A stretch of DNA of 64,000 nucleotides. Origin: Anaerococcus ihuae. GTDB lineage: Bacteria; Bacillota; Clostridia; Tissierellales; Peptoniphilaceae. Numbering within the stretch: position 1 is the stretch's first letter; every line of letters starts with the position of its first letter. The position numbers and the translations under genes were made by a program. Location: the NCBI RefSeq assembly GCF_928368155.1, contig NZ_CAKMRU010000001.1, positions 874,001-938,000 on the forward strand. The letters run 5' to 3'. The notes beneath the pieces are model-generated. The model did not search any database and was not told the DNA's origin. It saw only the letters and a list, made by a program, of their open reading frames with translations. This document shows, piece after piece, positions 44,244 through 54,098 of the stretch.

Positions 44244-45525
44244 TTTTCATCCTTTCATAATCAAAATCTTCAATTTTATCAATATATTTTACAAAATCAA
44301 CCAATAGATTGACCCCTCTTAGCATATCTTTCTCATTTATATCAAAATTTTCGCTGTGATGGCTATCTTTTAAATTTGATCCCAAAATAAAATGAACAGT
44401 TTTGCCACCAGCTTTTCTTACTTCATTTAATAAATAAGCAATATCTTCTGAGCCTTTCAAATTTGCATCAACAAGTTTATAGGATTTTTCTTTATAATAC
44501 TCTCTTAATTTTTTTATAAAATTTTCATCATAAGGCATTAGAGAAGGCGCTTGACCCCTTATTTCAATTTCATAGGAACAATCATAAGAAATTGCAGACC
44601 CTTTTATAATTCTATTTACTCCATTATACAAATAGGAAATTATTTGATCATTTTCTCCCCTAATTTCCATTTCTATTTTTGCCTTGTTTGCAATAATATT
44701 TCTTCCGCTTCCTGCATTTAATTTTCCTACATTAATTCTAGCTTCTCCCATGGAATGTTGGGCAAGACTATTAAAATTTAAAACTGCACTTGATGCAGCA
44801 AGAAGAGCATTGTGTCCTTTTTCAGGACTTGCCCCAGCATGTGTTGCCTTGCCCTTAAAAATAATATCTATTTTTTTTGTTGCAAGAAAGCCGTGACTTC
44901 CAACTCCAATTTGGCCACTTTTTACATCCATGCCAATATGAATTCCTGCCATATAGTCAAATTTATCAATAATAGGATTATTCATCAAAGAATAAGCTCC
45001 CCTTACTCCTTCTTCTGCTGGTTGAAAAATAAAAATTATTTTCCCTCTTAGTTTTTCTTTCATATTTGCAAGAATTTTTGCAAGCTCAATTCCAATTGAC
45101 ATATGAGCATCGTGGCCACAAGCGTGCATGGCAAAGGAATTTTTTGACGAAAATTTCAAAATATTTGGAAGATGGCCGGCTGAATCTGTTTCTTCTAATT
45201 CATTTGCATCAATATCAAATCTAAATCCAATATTTGGTCCCGGTTTTTTTGTATCCAAAACTGCAATTAGACCAGTATAAGAATCTAAAATTTCATCCTT
45301 TTTTTCTAAATCAGATATTTCAATAGAATTTCTATAAGAATCTATCTTCTCTTTTTCTGGAAGGCCCATTCTTTTATTAAAATAAATTTCTTTTCCATAA
45401 AAAAGTTTTAGGTCATACGGTTTTAATTCTTCAATTATTTTTGCCGTTGTCAAAAATTCCATCCATGCAGGTTCTGCGTATTTGTGAAAATGTCTTCTTA
45501 ATCTAACGAGATCTTCTTCAATCAT
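44218..45525 (-). CDS. M20 family amidohydrolase (AbgA-like)
   Basis: Zinc-dependent M20D-type amidohydrolase, 435 residues. It has LVRLRRHFHKYAEPAWME at the start, the metal motif HACGHDAHMSIG, FQPAEEGVRGA, and HIGMD. The dimerisation domain follows (GKATHAGASPEKGHNAL), then LKGSEDIAYLL and the final metal His in DSHHSENFDI. Layout and the long N-terminal part are closest to AbgA, which cleaves p-aminobenzoyl-glutamate with AbgB; no abgB is beside it, so the substrate is open. AAGAAGGA precedes the ATG. Overlaps pcp. Confidence 0.88.
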   Translation of the reverse strand: MIEEDLVRLRRHFHKYAEPAWMEFLTTAKIIEELKPYDLKLFYGKEIYFNKRMGLPEKEKIDSYRNSIEISDLEKKDEILDSYTGLIAVLDTKKPGPNIGFRFDIDANELEETDSAGHLPNILKFSSKNSFAMHACGHDAHMSIGIELAKILANMKEKLRGKIIFIFQPAEEGVRGAYSLMNNPIIDKFDYMAGIHIGMDVKSGQIGVGSHGFLATKKIDIIFKGKATHAGASPEKGHNALLAASSAVLNFNSLAQHSMGEARINVGKLNAGSGRNIIANKAKIEMEIRGENDQIISYLYNGVNRIIKGSAISYDCSYEIEIRGQAPSLMPYDENFIKKLREYYKEKSYKLVDANLKGSEDIAYLLNEVRKAGGKTVHFILGSNLKDSHHSENFDINEKDMLRGVNLLVDFVKYIDKIEDFDYERMKNENFAYRI

Positions 45526-45545
45526 TATAAATCCTTCTTTTCATT

Positions 45546-45573
45546 AAAAAAATGAGCCTAGACTCATTTTTTA
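45546..45573 (-). terminator. Terminator after the alpha/beta hydrolase
   Basis: AAAAAATGAG-CCTAGA-CTCATTTTTT. The hydrolase stop codon lies within the hairpin. It probably serves both directions of A/T runs, but only the minus-strand gene ends here. Confidence 0.75.
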
Positions 45574-46571
45574 AAAAACATATCTATATCTTCAAAAACT
45601 TCCATCCTGTTGTCTTCATTTAAAACTTCATGTTTCATGTGATCATAAGTTTTAAAATATAGATTTTTGTATCCAATGGATGATAAAATTTTCTTTGTAT
45701 TCATTAACCCCTTATCTCCACCAGTAACATCATCATCAACTCCATTTAAGGAAGCTATTTGTAAATCTTTATTTTTAACTTTGTATTTATTATTTTTATT
45801 TAAATTATTTACAAGAGTAAACAAACAAACATTACTTCTTGCCAAAAATCCACTTAAACGCATTGGATCACTTTCTTTCATCCTAACATTTTCCTCATTA
45901 TAGGAAATCCAAGAAGGATCCTTGGAAGATATTCCAGAAAGGGCATCAAGAATATGTGATCTTCTTTTCTCACCAAAATAAAATGTAATAATATTTCCCA
46001 AAAAAATTCCAAAACTTGCTATTGGTATATAGGCAACAGTTCCCGTTAAAACTAATTTATCAATAGTATAATCGTATTTTTGTAAATAATTTCTACAAAT
46101 TAAAGATCCCATAGAATGACCCAGCATATAGACTTTTTTGTCCTTGTAATACATTCTTATGTATTTATTTATAACAAATTGGTCATCAACAAGCTCATCT
46201 TTATCTTTAATAAAACCAGAAGGATGATTTTCAGAAATAGATTTTCCGTGTCCCCTATTATCAGAAATTACAACAGAGTAGCCTCTTTCATTTAAAAATT
46301 TTACAAAATGCAAATAATTAAGTGAATGTTCAAGCATACCATGAACAATTTGAACAACAGCTTTTGAATTTTCAACATCAAAACGGTTAGCATAAATATC
46401 AAAACCATCTGAATTTGTCAAAATTACCTTACACCTATTATCATTAATCATGCTTTCTTCTTTTATAAAAAATCTTGACCCATTTTTTAAATCAAGATAA
46501 GTTTTTTTCCTATACAAATAATAAATTTGAGGAATAAAAATCAAAAACAAAATTAAAATAAAATATTTCAT
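45564..46571 (-). CDS. Membrane-anchored alpha/beta hydrolase (monoacylglycerol-lipase-like)
   Basis: 335 residues. The N-terminal membrane segment (2-18) may be an uncleaved anchor. The hydrolase domain has VVQIVHGMLEHSLNY, SDNRGHGKS, the nucleophile elbow MLGHSMGSLIC and a late His in YDHMKHEVLNED. This is the Hydrolase_4/PldB pattern of lysophospholipases and monoacylglycerol lipases. AAGGGGC precedes the ATG. It directly follows the cold-shock gene, probably in one transcript. Confidence 0.87.
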   Translation of the reverse strand: MKYFILILFLIFIPQIYYLYRKKTYLDLKNGSRFFIKEESMINDNRCKVILTNSDGFDIYANRFDVENSKAVVQIVHGMLEHSLNYLHFVKFLNERGYSVVISDNRGHGKSISENHPSGFIKDKDELVDDQFVINKYIRMYYKDKKVYMLGHSMGSLICRNYLQKYDYTIDKLVLTGTVAYIPIASFGIFLGNIITFYFGEKRRSHILDALSGISSKDPSWISYNEENVRMKESDPMRLSGFLARSNVCLFTLVNNLNKNNKYKVKNKDLQIASLNGVDDDVTGGDKGLMNTKKILSSIGYKNLYFKTYDHMKHEVLNEDNRMEVFEDIDMFFKK

Positions 46572-46572
46572 T

Positions 46573-46773
46573 TTAGCCCCTTTTTTTTACATTAAATGCA
46601 GTATCTCCCCTGCCCAAATCTTTTATATCAAATTCTACACTTGCACCATTTTCAATTGTTTTATAATTCTTATCAGAAATTATTTCAGAATAATGGAAAA
46701 AATAGTCGCCACTTTCTGATTCTATAAAACCATAACCTTTTTTCTCATCAAAAAATTTAACTTTCCCTTCCAT
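46573..46773 (-). CDS. Cold-shock domain protein
   Basis: 66 residues: MEGKVKFFDEKKGYGFIES contains RNP1 (KGYGFI), and DYFFHYSEI is RNP2. Single-stranded nucleic acid binding protein, often an RNA chaperone. AAAGGAG precedes the ATG. It is more divergent than typical CspA (YFFHYS in place of VFVHFS). Located between the methyltransferase and hydrolase genes with 1-2 nt gaps, so in the valS transcript. Confidence 0.92.
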   Translation of the reverse strand: MEGKVKFFDEKKGYGFIESESGDYFFHYSEIISDKNYKTIENGASVEFDIKDLGRGDTAFNVKKRG

Positions 46774-46775
46774 TT

Positions 46776-47504
46776 TTACTCCTTTTTAGCCTTAAATAAA
46801 ATCCTCAAAGTATTATCCTTAAGCTTACCCATATCGTCTTCATCAAAAATTTCAATATCAGAAAAATTATTTTCTTTCAAAATTTTTTCCATAAAGTCTA
46901 CAGAATAAATTCTTTCAAGTTGATTTTCAATAATTCTGTTATAAGTTCCGTCCTCATTTTCAACAAAAAAGTTTAGTTCCATATCGATAATATCATCTGT
47001 TCTAATATTATCCCAGGTATAAAAAATATCTTCACACTCATAAATATAAGATTTAGAACCAAAAACTTCTTTCATTTTATATTCTGAATTTATATCAAAA
47101 ATCAAAAGTCCGCCTTTTTTCAAATTTTTATAAGAATTTTCCATAAGTTTTTTCAAATCATTTTCATTCAATATATAATTTATGGAATCAAGCAAAATTA
47201 CAATTAAATCATAGGAACTTTTATTTTGAAAATCTACCATATCATAATTATACAAGGACACATTTTCTTTTTGATACTTATTTGAAAAAACTTCAAGCAT
47301 GCATTTAGATAAATCCAAAGCGTCAATTTTTTCATAAAAATCAAAAAAATGATTGGTTAGCATGCCCGAACCGCATGCTAACTCCAACATTTTTTCTCTT
47401 TTTAACTTATTTTTAATGACTAAAGATTTAATATTTTGTGCATATTTTTCATAATTTAGGTCAAAAGATAATTTATCATAAATATAAGCAAAATCTTTAT
47501 ACAT
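46776..47504 (-). CDS. Class I SAM-dependent methyltransferase
   Basis: 242 residues: motif I MLELACGSGMLTNHF, post-I LDLSKCML, motif II DLIVILLDSINYIL and GGLLIFDINSEYKMKEVFG. The Methyltransf_25-like fold is clear; the substrate is not. Its start overlaps the valS stop by one base (TAATG), and no individual ribosome binding site is needed. The C-terminal beta region fits small-molecule methyltransferases. Confidence 0.85.
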   Translation of the reverse strand: MYKDFAYIYDKLSFDLNYEKYAQNIKSLVIKNKLKREKMLELACGSGMLTNHFFDFYEKIDALDLSKCMLEVFSNKYQKENVSLYNYDMVDFQNKSSYDLIVILLDSINYILNENDLKKLMENSYKNLKKGGLLIFDINSEYKMKEVFGSKSYIYECEDIFYTWDNIRTDDIIDMELNFFVENEDGTYNRIIENQLERIYSVDFMEKILKENNFSDIEIFDEDDMGKLKDNTLRILFKAKKE

Positions 47505-50131
47505 TATTTATCTTCTATTTCTTTGTAAGATTCTTTTGTTTTAATTAAAAGATCTTTATATTTTTCTAGTTTTTCACGTTCTTCATTAACAACAGCTTCT
47601 GGTGCCTTTGAAACAAAACCTTGATTGTTAAGCTTACCTTCTGCTCTTTTAATTTCAGACTCAAGTTTTTTGATTTCATCTTTTAACCTTTTTCTTTCCT
47701 TGTCATAATCAATTAAATTTTCTAAAGGAATATAAATTTTAAAATCATTAAAAATCAAACTTACTGCATCTTCAACTTCTTTGTCCTCATCAATTATTGA
47801 AATTTCTCCAGATTTTGAAAGATTTACAAATTGACCTTTTAAAATTTCTAGGAAATTTCTTGTATTTTCATCAGAAGAGTAAATTATTAAATCTTGTCTT
47901 GTTTTTGATCCAAGATTTAAAGTTTGTCTTTGATTTCTGATAGCTTTTATAGCTTCAATTGCTCCATCAACAACCCTTGCCTCACTGTCAAAATTAAAAT
48001 CTTCCCTAACTTGTGGCCAAGATTCAACTATAAGCATATCTTTTTTGTTTGGTAATTGCTTATAAATTTCTTCAGTTATAAAAGGCATAAAAGGATGTAA
48101 GAGTGAAATCATATCTTTTAAAACATAAAGTAGAACTTTTTTAACTGTAGATTTTTTATTTTCATCATCAGAATTTAATCTTTCCTTGGCAAATTCAATA
48201 TACCAATCGCAAAATTCTTCCCAAATAAAATCTTCAATCCTGCTTGCAGCAAGACCAATTTCATACTTGTCTAAATTTTTAGAAACTTCTTCTACTACAT
48301 TGTTTAATCTTTTTAAAATCCACTTATCTTCAAGACTTAAATCTAAATTTTTAAATTCAAGATCATCAGATTCGTCAATATTCATCAAGACAAATCTTGT
48401 TGCATTCCACAATTTATTGGCAAAATTTCTGCTTGCTACAATTCTTTTTTCATCATAGCGCATATCATTTCCAGGAGAATTTCCTGTAATAATTGTAAAT
48501 CTAAGAGCATCTGCTCCGTATTTATTTACAACATCAATTGGGTCAACTCCATTTCCAAGAGATTTACTCATTTTTCTTCCTTGAGGATCTCTAATTAATC
48601 CTGTGAAAAGTACATGGTCAAAAGGTGTTTTATTTGTGTTATAAATTGAAGAAAATACCATTCTTATAACCCAGAAAAATATAATATCGTAACCTGTTAC
48701 AAGAATATCTGTTGGGAAGAAATATTTATAATCTTCAGTTTCTTCTGGCCAACCCAAGGTTGCAAAAGGCCAAAGAGCTGATGAAAACCAAGTGTCAAGA
48801 GTATCTTCTTCTTGAGTAACTTTTTTTCCATCTAAATAACCATTTTCATCTGGATCTTCTTCTGAAACAATAATTTCTCCATCTTCAGTGTAGAAAACCG
48901 GAAGTCTGTGACCCCACCATAACTGTCTAGAAATACACCAATCTCTAATATTTTCTAGCCAATTCATGTAAGTTTTTCCTAAAGAATCTGGGATTAGATT
49001 TAAATCTCCATTTTTATAAACTTCGATTGCATCTTTTGCCAAATCTTCCATTTTTACAAACCATTGTTTTGAAATTAATGGTTCAATTACAACATTTGTT
49101 CTTTCACTGTATCCAACAGCATGTTCAATTGTTTCAGTTTTTACCAAAAGATTTTCTTTTTCCAAATCTTCAATAATTAGTTTTCTAGCATCATACCTAT
49201 CAAGTCCAGAATATTTTCCATATCCTTCTTTAATTTTTGCACCTTCATCAATAACTATGCATTGACCAAGTTTATGTCTTTTTCCAACTTCAAAATCGTT
49301 AGGATCATGAGAAGGAGTGATTTTTACACAACCTGTACCAAATTCCATGTCAACATAGGAATCTTCAATCAAAGGAATTTTACGTCCAACAAGTGGCAAA
49401 ATTAAATTTTTCCCAATTTTTCCTTTAAACCTTTCGTCTTCTGGATTAACAGCAACTGCCAAATCCCCAAGCATAGTTTCAGGTCTTGTTGTAGCAATGG
49501 TTATGAAATCATCGCTATCTTCAAAGAAATATTTTATATACCACAAATGTCCTTCTTGGTCTTTGTGATAAACTTCTGCGTCTGATAGGGCGGTTTTTGC
49601 CTCAGGATCCCAATTTACAATCCTATTTCCCCTGTAAATCAAGCCGTCATCATACATTTTTTTGAAAACTTTTCTTACAGCTATTGTAAGATTCTTATCC
49701 ATAGTAAAAGAATCACGGTCCCAATCACAAGAAACTCCAACTGTTCTTAATTGTCTTTTGATTGTTCCACCATATTCTTCTGTCCAATCCCAACATTCTT
49801 CCAAAAATTTATCACGACCTAAATCATCTTTTGATTTTCCCTCATTTTTAATTTTTTCTACAACTTTTGCTTCAGTAGAAATTGAAGCGTGATCTGTTCC
49901 TGGAATCCAACAAGCTTCATAGCCTTGCATTCTTTTATATCTAATAATAATATCTTGGATTGTATTATTTAGGGCGTGGCCTAAGTGCAATTTTCCTGTA
50001 ATATTTGGTGGTGGCATAACTATTGTAAATGGTTTTTTATTTTCATTTACTCTAGCTTTAAAATATCCACCATCTTCCCATCTTTTATAAATTTCTTTTT
50101 CAAATTTTTGTGGTTCGTATTTTGTTTGCAT
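47504..50131 (-). CDS. valS: Valyl-tRNA synthetase
   Basis: Class I synthetase, 875 residues. The HIGH motif is PNITGKLHLGHALNN, and KMSKS occurs as GRKMSKSLGNGVDP. The CP1 editing domain contains TTRPETMLGDLAVAVNP. The anticodon-binding domain and C-terminal coiled-coil arm (ERKRLKDEIKKLESEIKRAE) are present. GGAGAATTT precedes the ATG. Its leader carries a T-box, so transcription should rise when tRNA-Val is uncharged. Followed by the overlapping methyltransferase. Confidence 0.98.
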   Translation of the reverse strand: MQTKYEPQKFEKEIYKRWEDGGYFKARVNENKKPFTIVMPPPNITGKLHLGHALNNTIQDIIIRYKRMQGYEACWIPGTDHASISTEAKVVEKIKNEGKSKDDLGRDKFLEECWDWTEEYGGTIKRQLRTVGVSCDWDRDSFTMDKNLTIAVRKVFKKMYDDGLIYRGNRIVNWDPEAKTALSDAEVYHKDQEGHLWYIKYFFEDSDDFITIATTRPETMLGDLAVAVNPEDERFKGKIGKNLILPLVGRKIPLIEDSYVDMEFGTGCVKITPSHDPNDFEVGKRHKLGQCIVIDEGAKIKEGYGKYSGLDRYDARKLIIEDLEKENLLVKTETIEHAVGYSERTNVVIEPLISKQWFVKMEDLAKDAIEVYKNGDLNLIPDSLGKTYMNWLENIRDWCISRQLWWGHRLPVFYTEDGEIIVSEEDPDENGYLDGKKVTQEEDTLDTWFSSALWPFATLGWPEETEDYKYFFPTDILVTGYDIIFFWVIRMVFSSIYNTNKTPFDHVLFTGLIRDPQGRKMSKSLGNGVDPIDVVNKYGADALRFTIITGNSPGNDMRYDEKRIVASRNFANKLWNATRFVLMNIDESDDLEFKNLDLSLEDKWILKRLNNVVEEVSKNLDKYEIGLAASRIEDFIWEEFCDWYIEFAKERLNSDDENKKSTVKKVLLYVLKDMISLLHPFMPFITEEIYKQLPNKKDMLIVESWPQVREDFNFDSEARVVDGAIEAIKAIRNQRQTLNLGSKTRQDLIIYSSDENTRNFLEILKGQFVNLSKSGEISIIDEDKEVEDAVSLIFNDFKIYIPLENLIDYDKERKRLKDEIKKLESEIKRAEGKLNNQGFVSKAPEAVVNEEREKLEKYKDLLIKTKESYKEIEDK

Positions 50132-50159
50132 AAATTCTCCTTATTTTCAAAATAAAAAT

Positions 50160-50386
50160 TAAAAATAAATAATAAAAAAAGTAACACAATTCTCAAGGAC
50201 GAGATTATCGCGTTACCACCTATCTTCCTTTTTTATAAAAAGGCTCTTATTTGCATACATGCATGCTACATTAAACTATTTCAAAACAACCTTCATAGAT
50301 TCAATTTAAAGACTTTCACCATACGTCTTCTCTCTAAAAAATTTCCCCTACTACTCCTTTTTGTCAAAGTTTTATATTCGTTTCTT
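50160..50386 (-). promoter_or_regulatory. T-box leader of valS
   Basis: On the minus strand the T-box sequence GGTGGTAACGCG (plus-strand 50209-50220) lies 80 nt upstream of valS. It is followed by CTCGTCCTTGAG, then by a T-rich run (GTTACTTTTTTTATT), the terminator. Upstream are an AGAGAGAAG stretch and GGTG typical of Stem I. Uncharged tRNA should pair with the T-box and favour the antiterminator. I could not assign the specifier codon with confidence; the downstream gene predicts valine. Confidence 0.88.
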
Positions 50387-50392
50387 TTTCTT

Positions 50393-50420
50393 ATTATATT
50401 TTAAAAAAATTTTTTGTCAA
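50393..50420 (-). promoter_or_regulatory. Promoter of valS leader
   Basis: Minus strand TTGACA (50415-50420), 16-bp spacer, TATAAT (50393-50398): consensus hexamers. Transcription should start near 50386, just ahead of the T-box Stem I. Confidence 0.8.
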
Positions 50421-50511
50421 TTTAGTCAAAAATTAAAGCAAAAAATAAAAATTTTATTTTTTTAAAAATTAATAATTATTAGTTTCTTTGGTTGAAAAAT
50501 GTTTTCAGGTC

Positions 50512-50539
50512 TTGGATTTTTATTTAAAAATGCTATAAT
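50512..50539 (+). promoter_or_regulatory. Promoter of the PPDK regulator-ppdK operon
   Basis: TTGGAT (50512-50517), 16-bp spacer, TATAAT (50534-50539), then 33 nt to the ATG with AGAGGTGG. From 50421 to 50511 I see only A/T-rich sequence. Confidence 0.65.
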
Positions 50540-50572
50540 ATTAATAGAATCTTATATTAAAGAGGTGGTAGA

Positions 50573-51394
50573 ATGAAGCTAAGTGTAAACATTATCTCTG
50601 ACACAAGTGGCTATGCTACAGAAAAAATTGTGAAGGTGTCACTTAGTCAATTTGATGTTGAAACAATTACAAATATATATCCAGATGTAAGAGATATACA
50701 ATCTCTAAATGATATTTTAAATTTTATAATTGAAACTGGCGATAATGTTATAATCTATCACTCATTCCAAGATTCAAGGATGAACGTTTATATCAATGAC
50801 TTTTGTGAGCTAAATAATATTACTTATGTTGATATAACCGGCTATTCCATAAGGACGATTTCTAAAAAACTTGATTTAGAACCAAAATATGCTTTTTCTG
50901 ATGAGTCCCTTTATGAAACTGACCGATTTAAAACATTAAATTCTTTAGATTTTGCCATAAAATATGATGATGGCAAAGATTTTAGATCACTAAAAGCCTG
51001 TGATATAGCAATTATTGGTGTATCTCGTTCTTCTAAAACTCCCTTATCAATTTATATGGCAAGCAAGGGATATAAAGTTTGTAATATTCCCATACTTTTA
51101 AATACTAGCCTACCAGATGAACTTTTTGAAATCGATAAGAATAAAATATTTGGCCTAACTATCGATAAAAATATTCTAAAATCTTTTAGGGATGAAAGGC
51201 TAAAAAGTCTAAATTTATTTGGTAAAAGTCAATATTCAGATTTGAGAAATATCCAAAAAGAATTAGACTATGCAAAAGAGATAATGGATGATTTGGATTG
51301 TGTAATAATTGATGTTACAAACAGATCTATAGAAGAAACGGCTGATATTATAATCAATCATATTAACAGTAGGAAAGGGGAAAAAAATGACTGA
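50573..51394 (+). CDS. ppsR: PPDK regulatory protein (bifunctional kinase/pyrophosphorylase, DUF299)
   Basis: DUF299 proteins inactivate PPDK (or PEP synthase) by ADP-dependent threonine phosphorylation and reactivate it by phosphorolysis. Here 273 residues with the P-loop IIGVSRSSKTPLSIYMA and SDTSGYATEKIV at the N-terminus. KVCNIPILL and the C-terminal DVTNRSIEETADIII are also typical. AGAGGTGG precedes the ATG. It overlaps ppdK by eight bases, which fixes its partner as PPDK. Confidence 0.94.
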   Translation: MKLSVNIISDTSGYATEKIVKVSLSQFDVETITNIYPDVRDIQSLNDILNFIIETGDNVIIYHSFQDSRMNVYINDFCELNNITYVDITGYSIRTISKKLDLEPKYAFSDESLYETDRFKTLNSLDFAIKYDDGKDFRSLKACDIAIIGVSRSSKTPLSIYMASKGYKVCNIPILLNTSLPDELFEIDKNKIFGLTIDKNILKSFRDERLKSLNLFGKSQYSDLRNIQKELDYAKEIMDDLDCVIIDVTNRSIEETADIIINHINSRKGEKND

Positions 51395-54017
51395 AAAATA
51401 TGTTTACAATTTTAACGAAGGAGACAAAGACATGCGCTCTTTGCTCGGTGGTAAGGGCGCAAATTTAGCAGAAATGACAAATATGGGAATTAATGTTCCA
51501 TATGGTTTCACAGTTACAACTGAAGCTTGTGCAAGATTTTATGAAGAAAATCAAAAAATCTGGGAAGATCTTAATGAAGAAATTTCAAAGCACATCAAAG
51601 ACCTTGAAAATCACAACGAAAAAACTTTTGGCTCAACTGAGGATCCTCTCCTTGTATCAGTAAGAAGTGGTGCTCCAATTTCTATGCCAGGTATGATGGA
51701 TACAATCCTTAATCTCGGTTTAAATGATGATGCTGTTATAGGTCTTGCAAAAAAAACAAACAACGAAAGATTTGCTTACGATTCATACAGAAGATTTATT
51801 CAAATGTTTGCTGATGTAGCAATGGGAATTAATAAAAATAATTTTGAAAGAGTTCTTAGTGCTAAAAAAGACGAAAAAGGTGTAAGTGAAGATACAGAAC
51901 TTACAGCTGAAGATTTGAAAGATGTAGTAGAAAAATATAAAAAGGTTTATAAAGATATTGAGGGCGAAGATTTCCCACAAGAACCAAGAGAACAATTAAA
52001 TAAAGCTATAACTGCAGTTTTTGCATCATGGAATAACGAACGTGCAATTTTATATAGAAGAATAAATGATATTGATGATTCTATGGGAACTGCTGTAAAT
52101 GTTCAATCAATGGTATTTGGAAACATGGGAGATACTTCTGGAACTGGTGTTGCCTTTTCAAGAAACCCAGCTACTGGTGAAAATAAATTATTTGGTGAAT
52201 ATTTAATGAATGCCCAAGGTGAAGACGTTGTTGCAGGAGTTAGAACACCAAAAGAAATTCAAACATTAAAAGATTCTTTACCAGAAGTTTTTGATCAATT
52301 CCATGATACTGCAGAAAAGCTTGAACAACATTACAAAGACATGCAAGATATGGAATTTACTATTCAAGAAGGTAAATTATTCCTACTTCAAACAAGAAAT
52401 GGTAAAAGAACTGCTAAAGCAGCTGTAAAAGTTGCTGTTGATATGGTTCATGAAGGATTACTTACAGAAAAAGAAGCAATTTTAAGAATTGATCCAAAAG
52501 ATCTTGATGGTCTTCTCCACCCAACTCTTTCTCAAAAATCTATAAAAGAAAATAAGGCTATTGCCAAAGGTCTTGCTGCAAGTCCAGGAGCTGCTGTTGG
52601 TTACATTGCCTTTACTGCAAAAGAAGCTAAAAAAAGAGCTGCTAAAGGTGTTGATGTAATCCTTGTTCGTGAAGAAACTTCTCCAGAAGATCTTGAAGGA
52701 ATGGTTTCAGCAAGTGGTATTCTTACAGCCAGAGGTGGTATGACAAGCCATGCTGCAGTAGTTGCAAGAGGAATGGGAAAATGTTGTGTATCTGGAGCTC
52801 ATGATATTTATGTTGACGAAGATGAAAGATTTGTAAGAATCGATGGAAAGAAATATTCTGATCAAGATGTTCTATCAATAGATGGTTCAACTGGAAATAT
52901 TTATGCTGGAGCACTTGAAACTGAAAGTCCAAAACTTGAAGGAAACTTCGGCGAATTTATGAGCTGGGTTGACAAATATCGTGACATGAAAGTTAGAACA
53001 AATGCTGATACTCCTCACGATGCTGAACAAGCACTTCAATTTGGAGCTGAAGGAATTGGTTTGTGTAGAACTGAACATATGTTCTTTAAATCTGATAGGA
53101 TTTTCCAAGTAAGAAAAATGATTTTAGCTCACAATGCTGAAACTAGAAAAGAAGCCCTTGACAAAATCCTTCCAATGCAAGAAGATGATTTTTATCAAAT
53201 TTATTCTATAATGGGTGAAAGACCTGTTACAGTTAGACTTCTTGATCCACCTCTTCACGAATTTTTACCAAGAGGACAAGAAGAAATTAGAACTCTTGCT
53301 GAAGATTTAAATATGGAAATTGCTGAAGTTAAAAAGAGAATCCTAGATCTTGAAGAAGTAAACCCAATGCTTGGATTCAGAGGATTAAGACTTGGAGTTA
53401 GATATCCAGAAATTTCAAAAATGCAAGCTCGTGCAATAATTCAAGCTGCTATTCATTGTAATGAAGATGGAATAAAAGTTGTTCCAGAAATAATGATTCC
53501 ACTTTCATCTGACGTAAAAGAACTTGCTTATGTTAAATCACAAGTAAGAGAAGAAATCGAAAAAGTTTTCGAAGAAAAAGGCAAAAAAATTGAATACTTA
53601 TTAGGAACAATGATTGAAATTCCTAGAGCTGCAATAACTGCTGATGAAATCGGTGAAATCACTGACTTCTTCTCATTCGGAACAAACGACTTAACACAAA
53701 TGACCTTTGGTCTTTCAAGGGATGATGCCGGTAAATTCTTAGATCTTTATTTAGACAAAGATATTTTTGCCAAAGATCCATTCCAAGTTTTAGATCAAAA
53801 AGGTGTTGGTTTCTTGGTTGAAACTGCTGTAGAACGTGGTAAAAAAGCAAATCCAAACCTACACTTAGGAATCTGTGGAGAACACGGTGGAGAACCTACA
53901 ACTGTAAAATATTTATATAATGTAGGTCTTGATTATGTATCATGCTCTCCTTTTAGAGTTCCAATAGCTAAACTTGCTGCAGCTCAAGAAGCTATAGAAA
54001 ATCCTAGAAACAAATAA
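51387..54017 (+). CDS. ppdK: Pyruvate, phosphate dikinase
   Basis: Interconverts PEP, AMP and PPi with pyruvate, ATP and Pi; in anaerobes often used glycolytically. The 876 residues cover the ATP-grasp nucleotide domain (start YNFNEGDKDMRSLLGGKGANLAEMT, key DMRSLLGGKGANL), the swivelling phosphohistidine domain with H455 in GGMTSHAAVVARGMG and the preceding regulatory Thr, and the TIM-barrel pyruvate/PEP domain with C830 in GICGEHGGEP. The length and His455 match clostridial PPDK. It is translationally coupled to its regulator. A strong terminator follows. Confidence 0.98.
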   Translation: MTEKYVYNFNEGDKDMRSLLGGKGANLAEMTNMGINVPYGFTVTTEACARFYEENQKIWEDLNEEISKHIKDLENHNEKTFGSTEDPLLVSVRSGAPISMPGMMDTILNLGLNDDAVIGLAKKTNNERFAYDSYRRFIQMFADVAMGINKNNFERVLSAKKDEKGVSEDTELTAEDLKDVVEKYKKVYKDIEGEDFPQEPREQLNKAITAVFASWNNERAILYRRINDIDDSMGTAVNVQSMVFGNMGDTSGTGVAFSRNPATGENKLFGEYLMNAQGEDVVAGVRTPKEIQTLKDSLPEVFDQFHDTAEKLEQHYKDMQDMEFTIQEGKLFLLQTRNGKRTAKAAVKVAVDMVHEGLLTEKEAILRIDPKDLDGLLHPTLSQKSIKENKAIAKGLAASPGAAVGYIAFTAKEAKKRAAKGVDVILVREETSPEDLEGMVSASGILTARGGMTSHAAVVARGMGKCCVSGAHDIYVDEDERFVRIDGKKYSDQDVLSIDGSTGNIYAGALETESPKLEGNFGEFMSWVDKYRDMKVRTNADTPHDAEQALQFGAEGIGLCRTEHMFFKSDRIFQVRKMILAHNAETRKEALDKILPMQEDDFYQIYSIMGERPVTVRLLDPPLHEFLPRGQEEIRTLAEDLNMEIAEVKKRILDLEEVNPMLGFRGLRLGVRYPEISKMQARAIIQAAIHCNEDGIKVVPEIMIPLSSDVKELAYVKSQVREEIEKVFEEKGKKIEYLLGTMIEIPRAAITADEIGEITDFFSFGTNDLTQMTFGLSRDDAGKFLDLYLDKDIFAKDPFQVLDQKGVGFLVETAVERGKKANPNLHLGICGEHGGEPTTVKYLYNVGLDYVSCSPFRVPIAKLAAAQEAIENPRNK

Positions 54018-54027
54018 TTTTAGACAC

Positions 54028-54062
54028 AAAAATACCAGAGCTTAAAAACTCTGGTATTTTTA
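54028..54062. terminator. Terminator after ppdK
   Basis: ATACCAGAG (54032-54040) pairs with CTCTGGTAT (54049-54057), followed by TTTTTATTTT; A-run on the other side, so it may also serve the convergent tlpA-like gene. Confidence 0.85.
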
Positions 54063-54098
54063 TTTTCAAGAAGGATAAATTAAATCTAAGTTTAGATC

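Noticed and set aside
50160-50386. Specific assignment of the T-box specifier codon
   Set aside because: Several GTN triplets are possible and Stem I could not be folded by eye with confidence.
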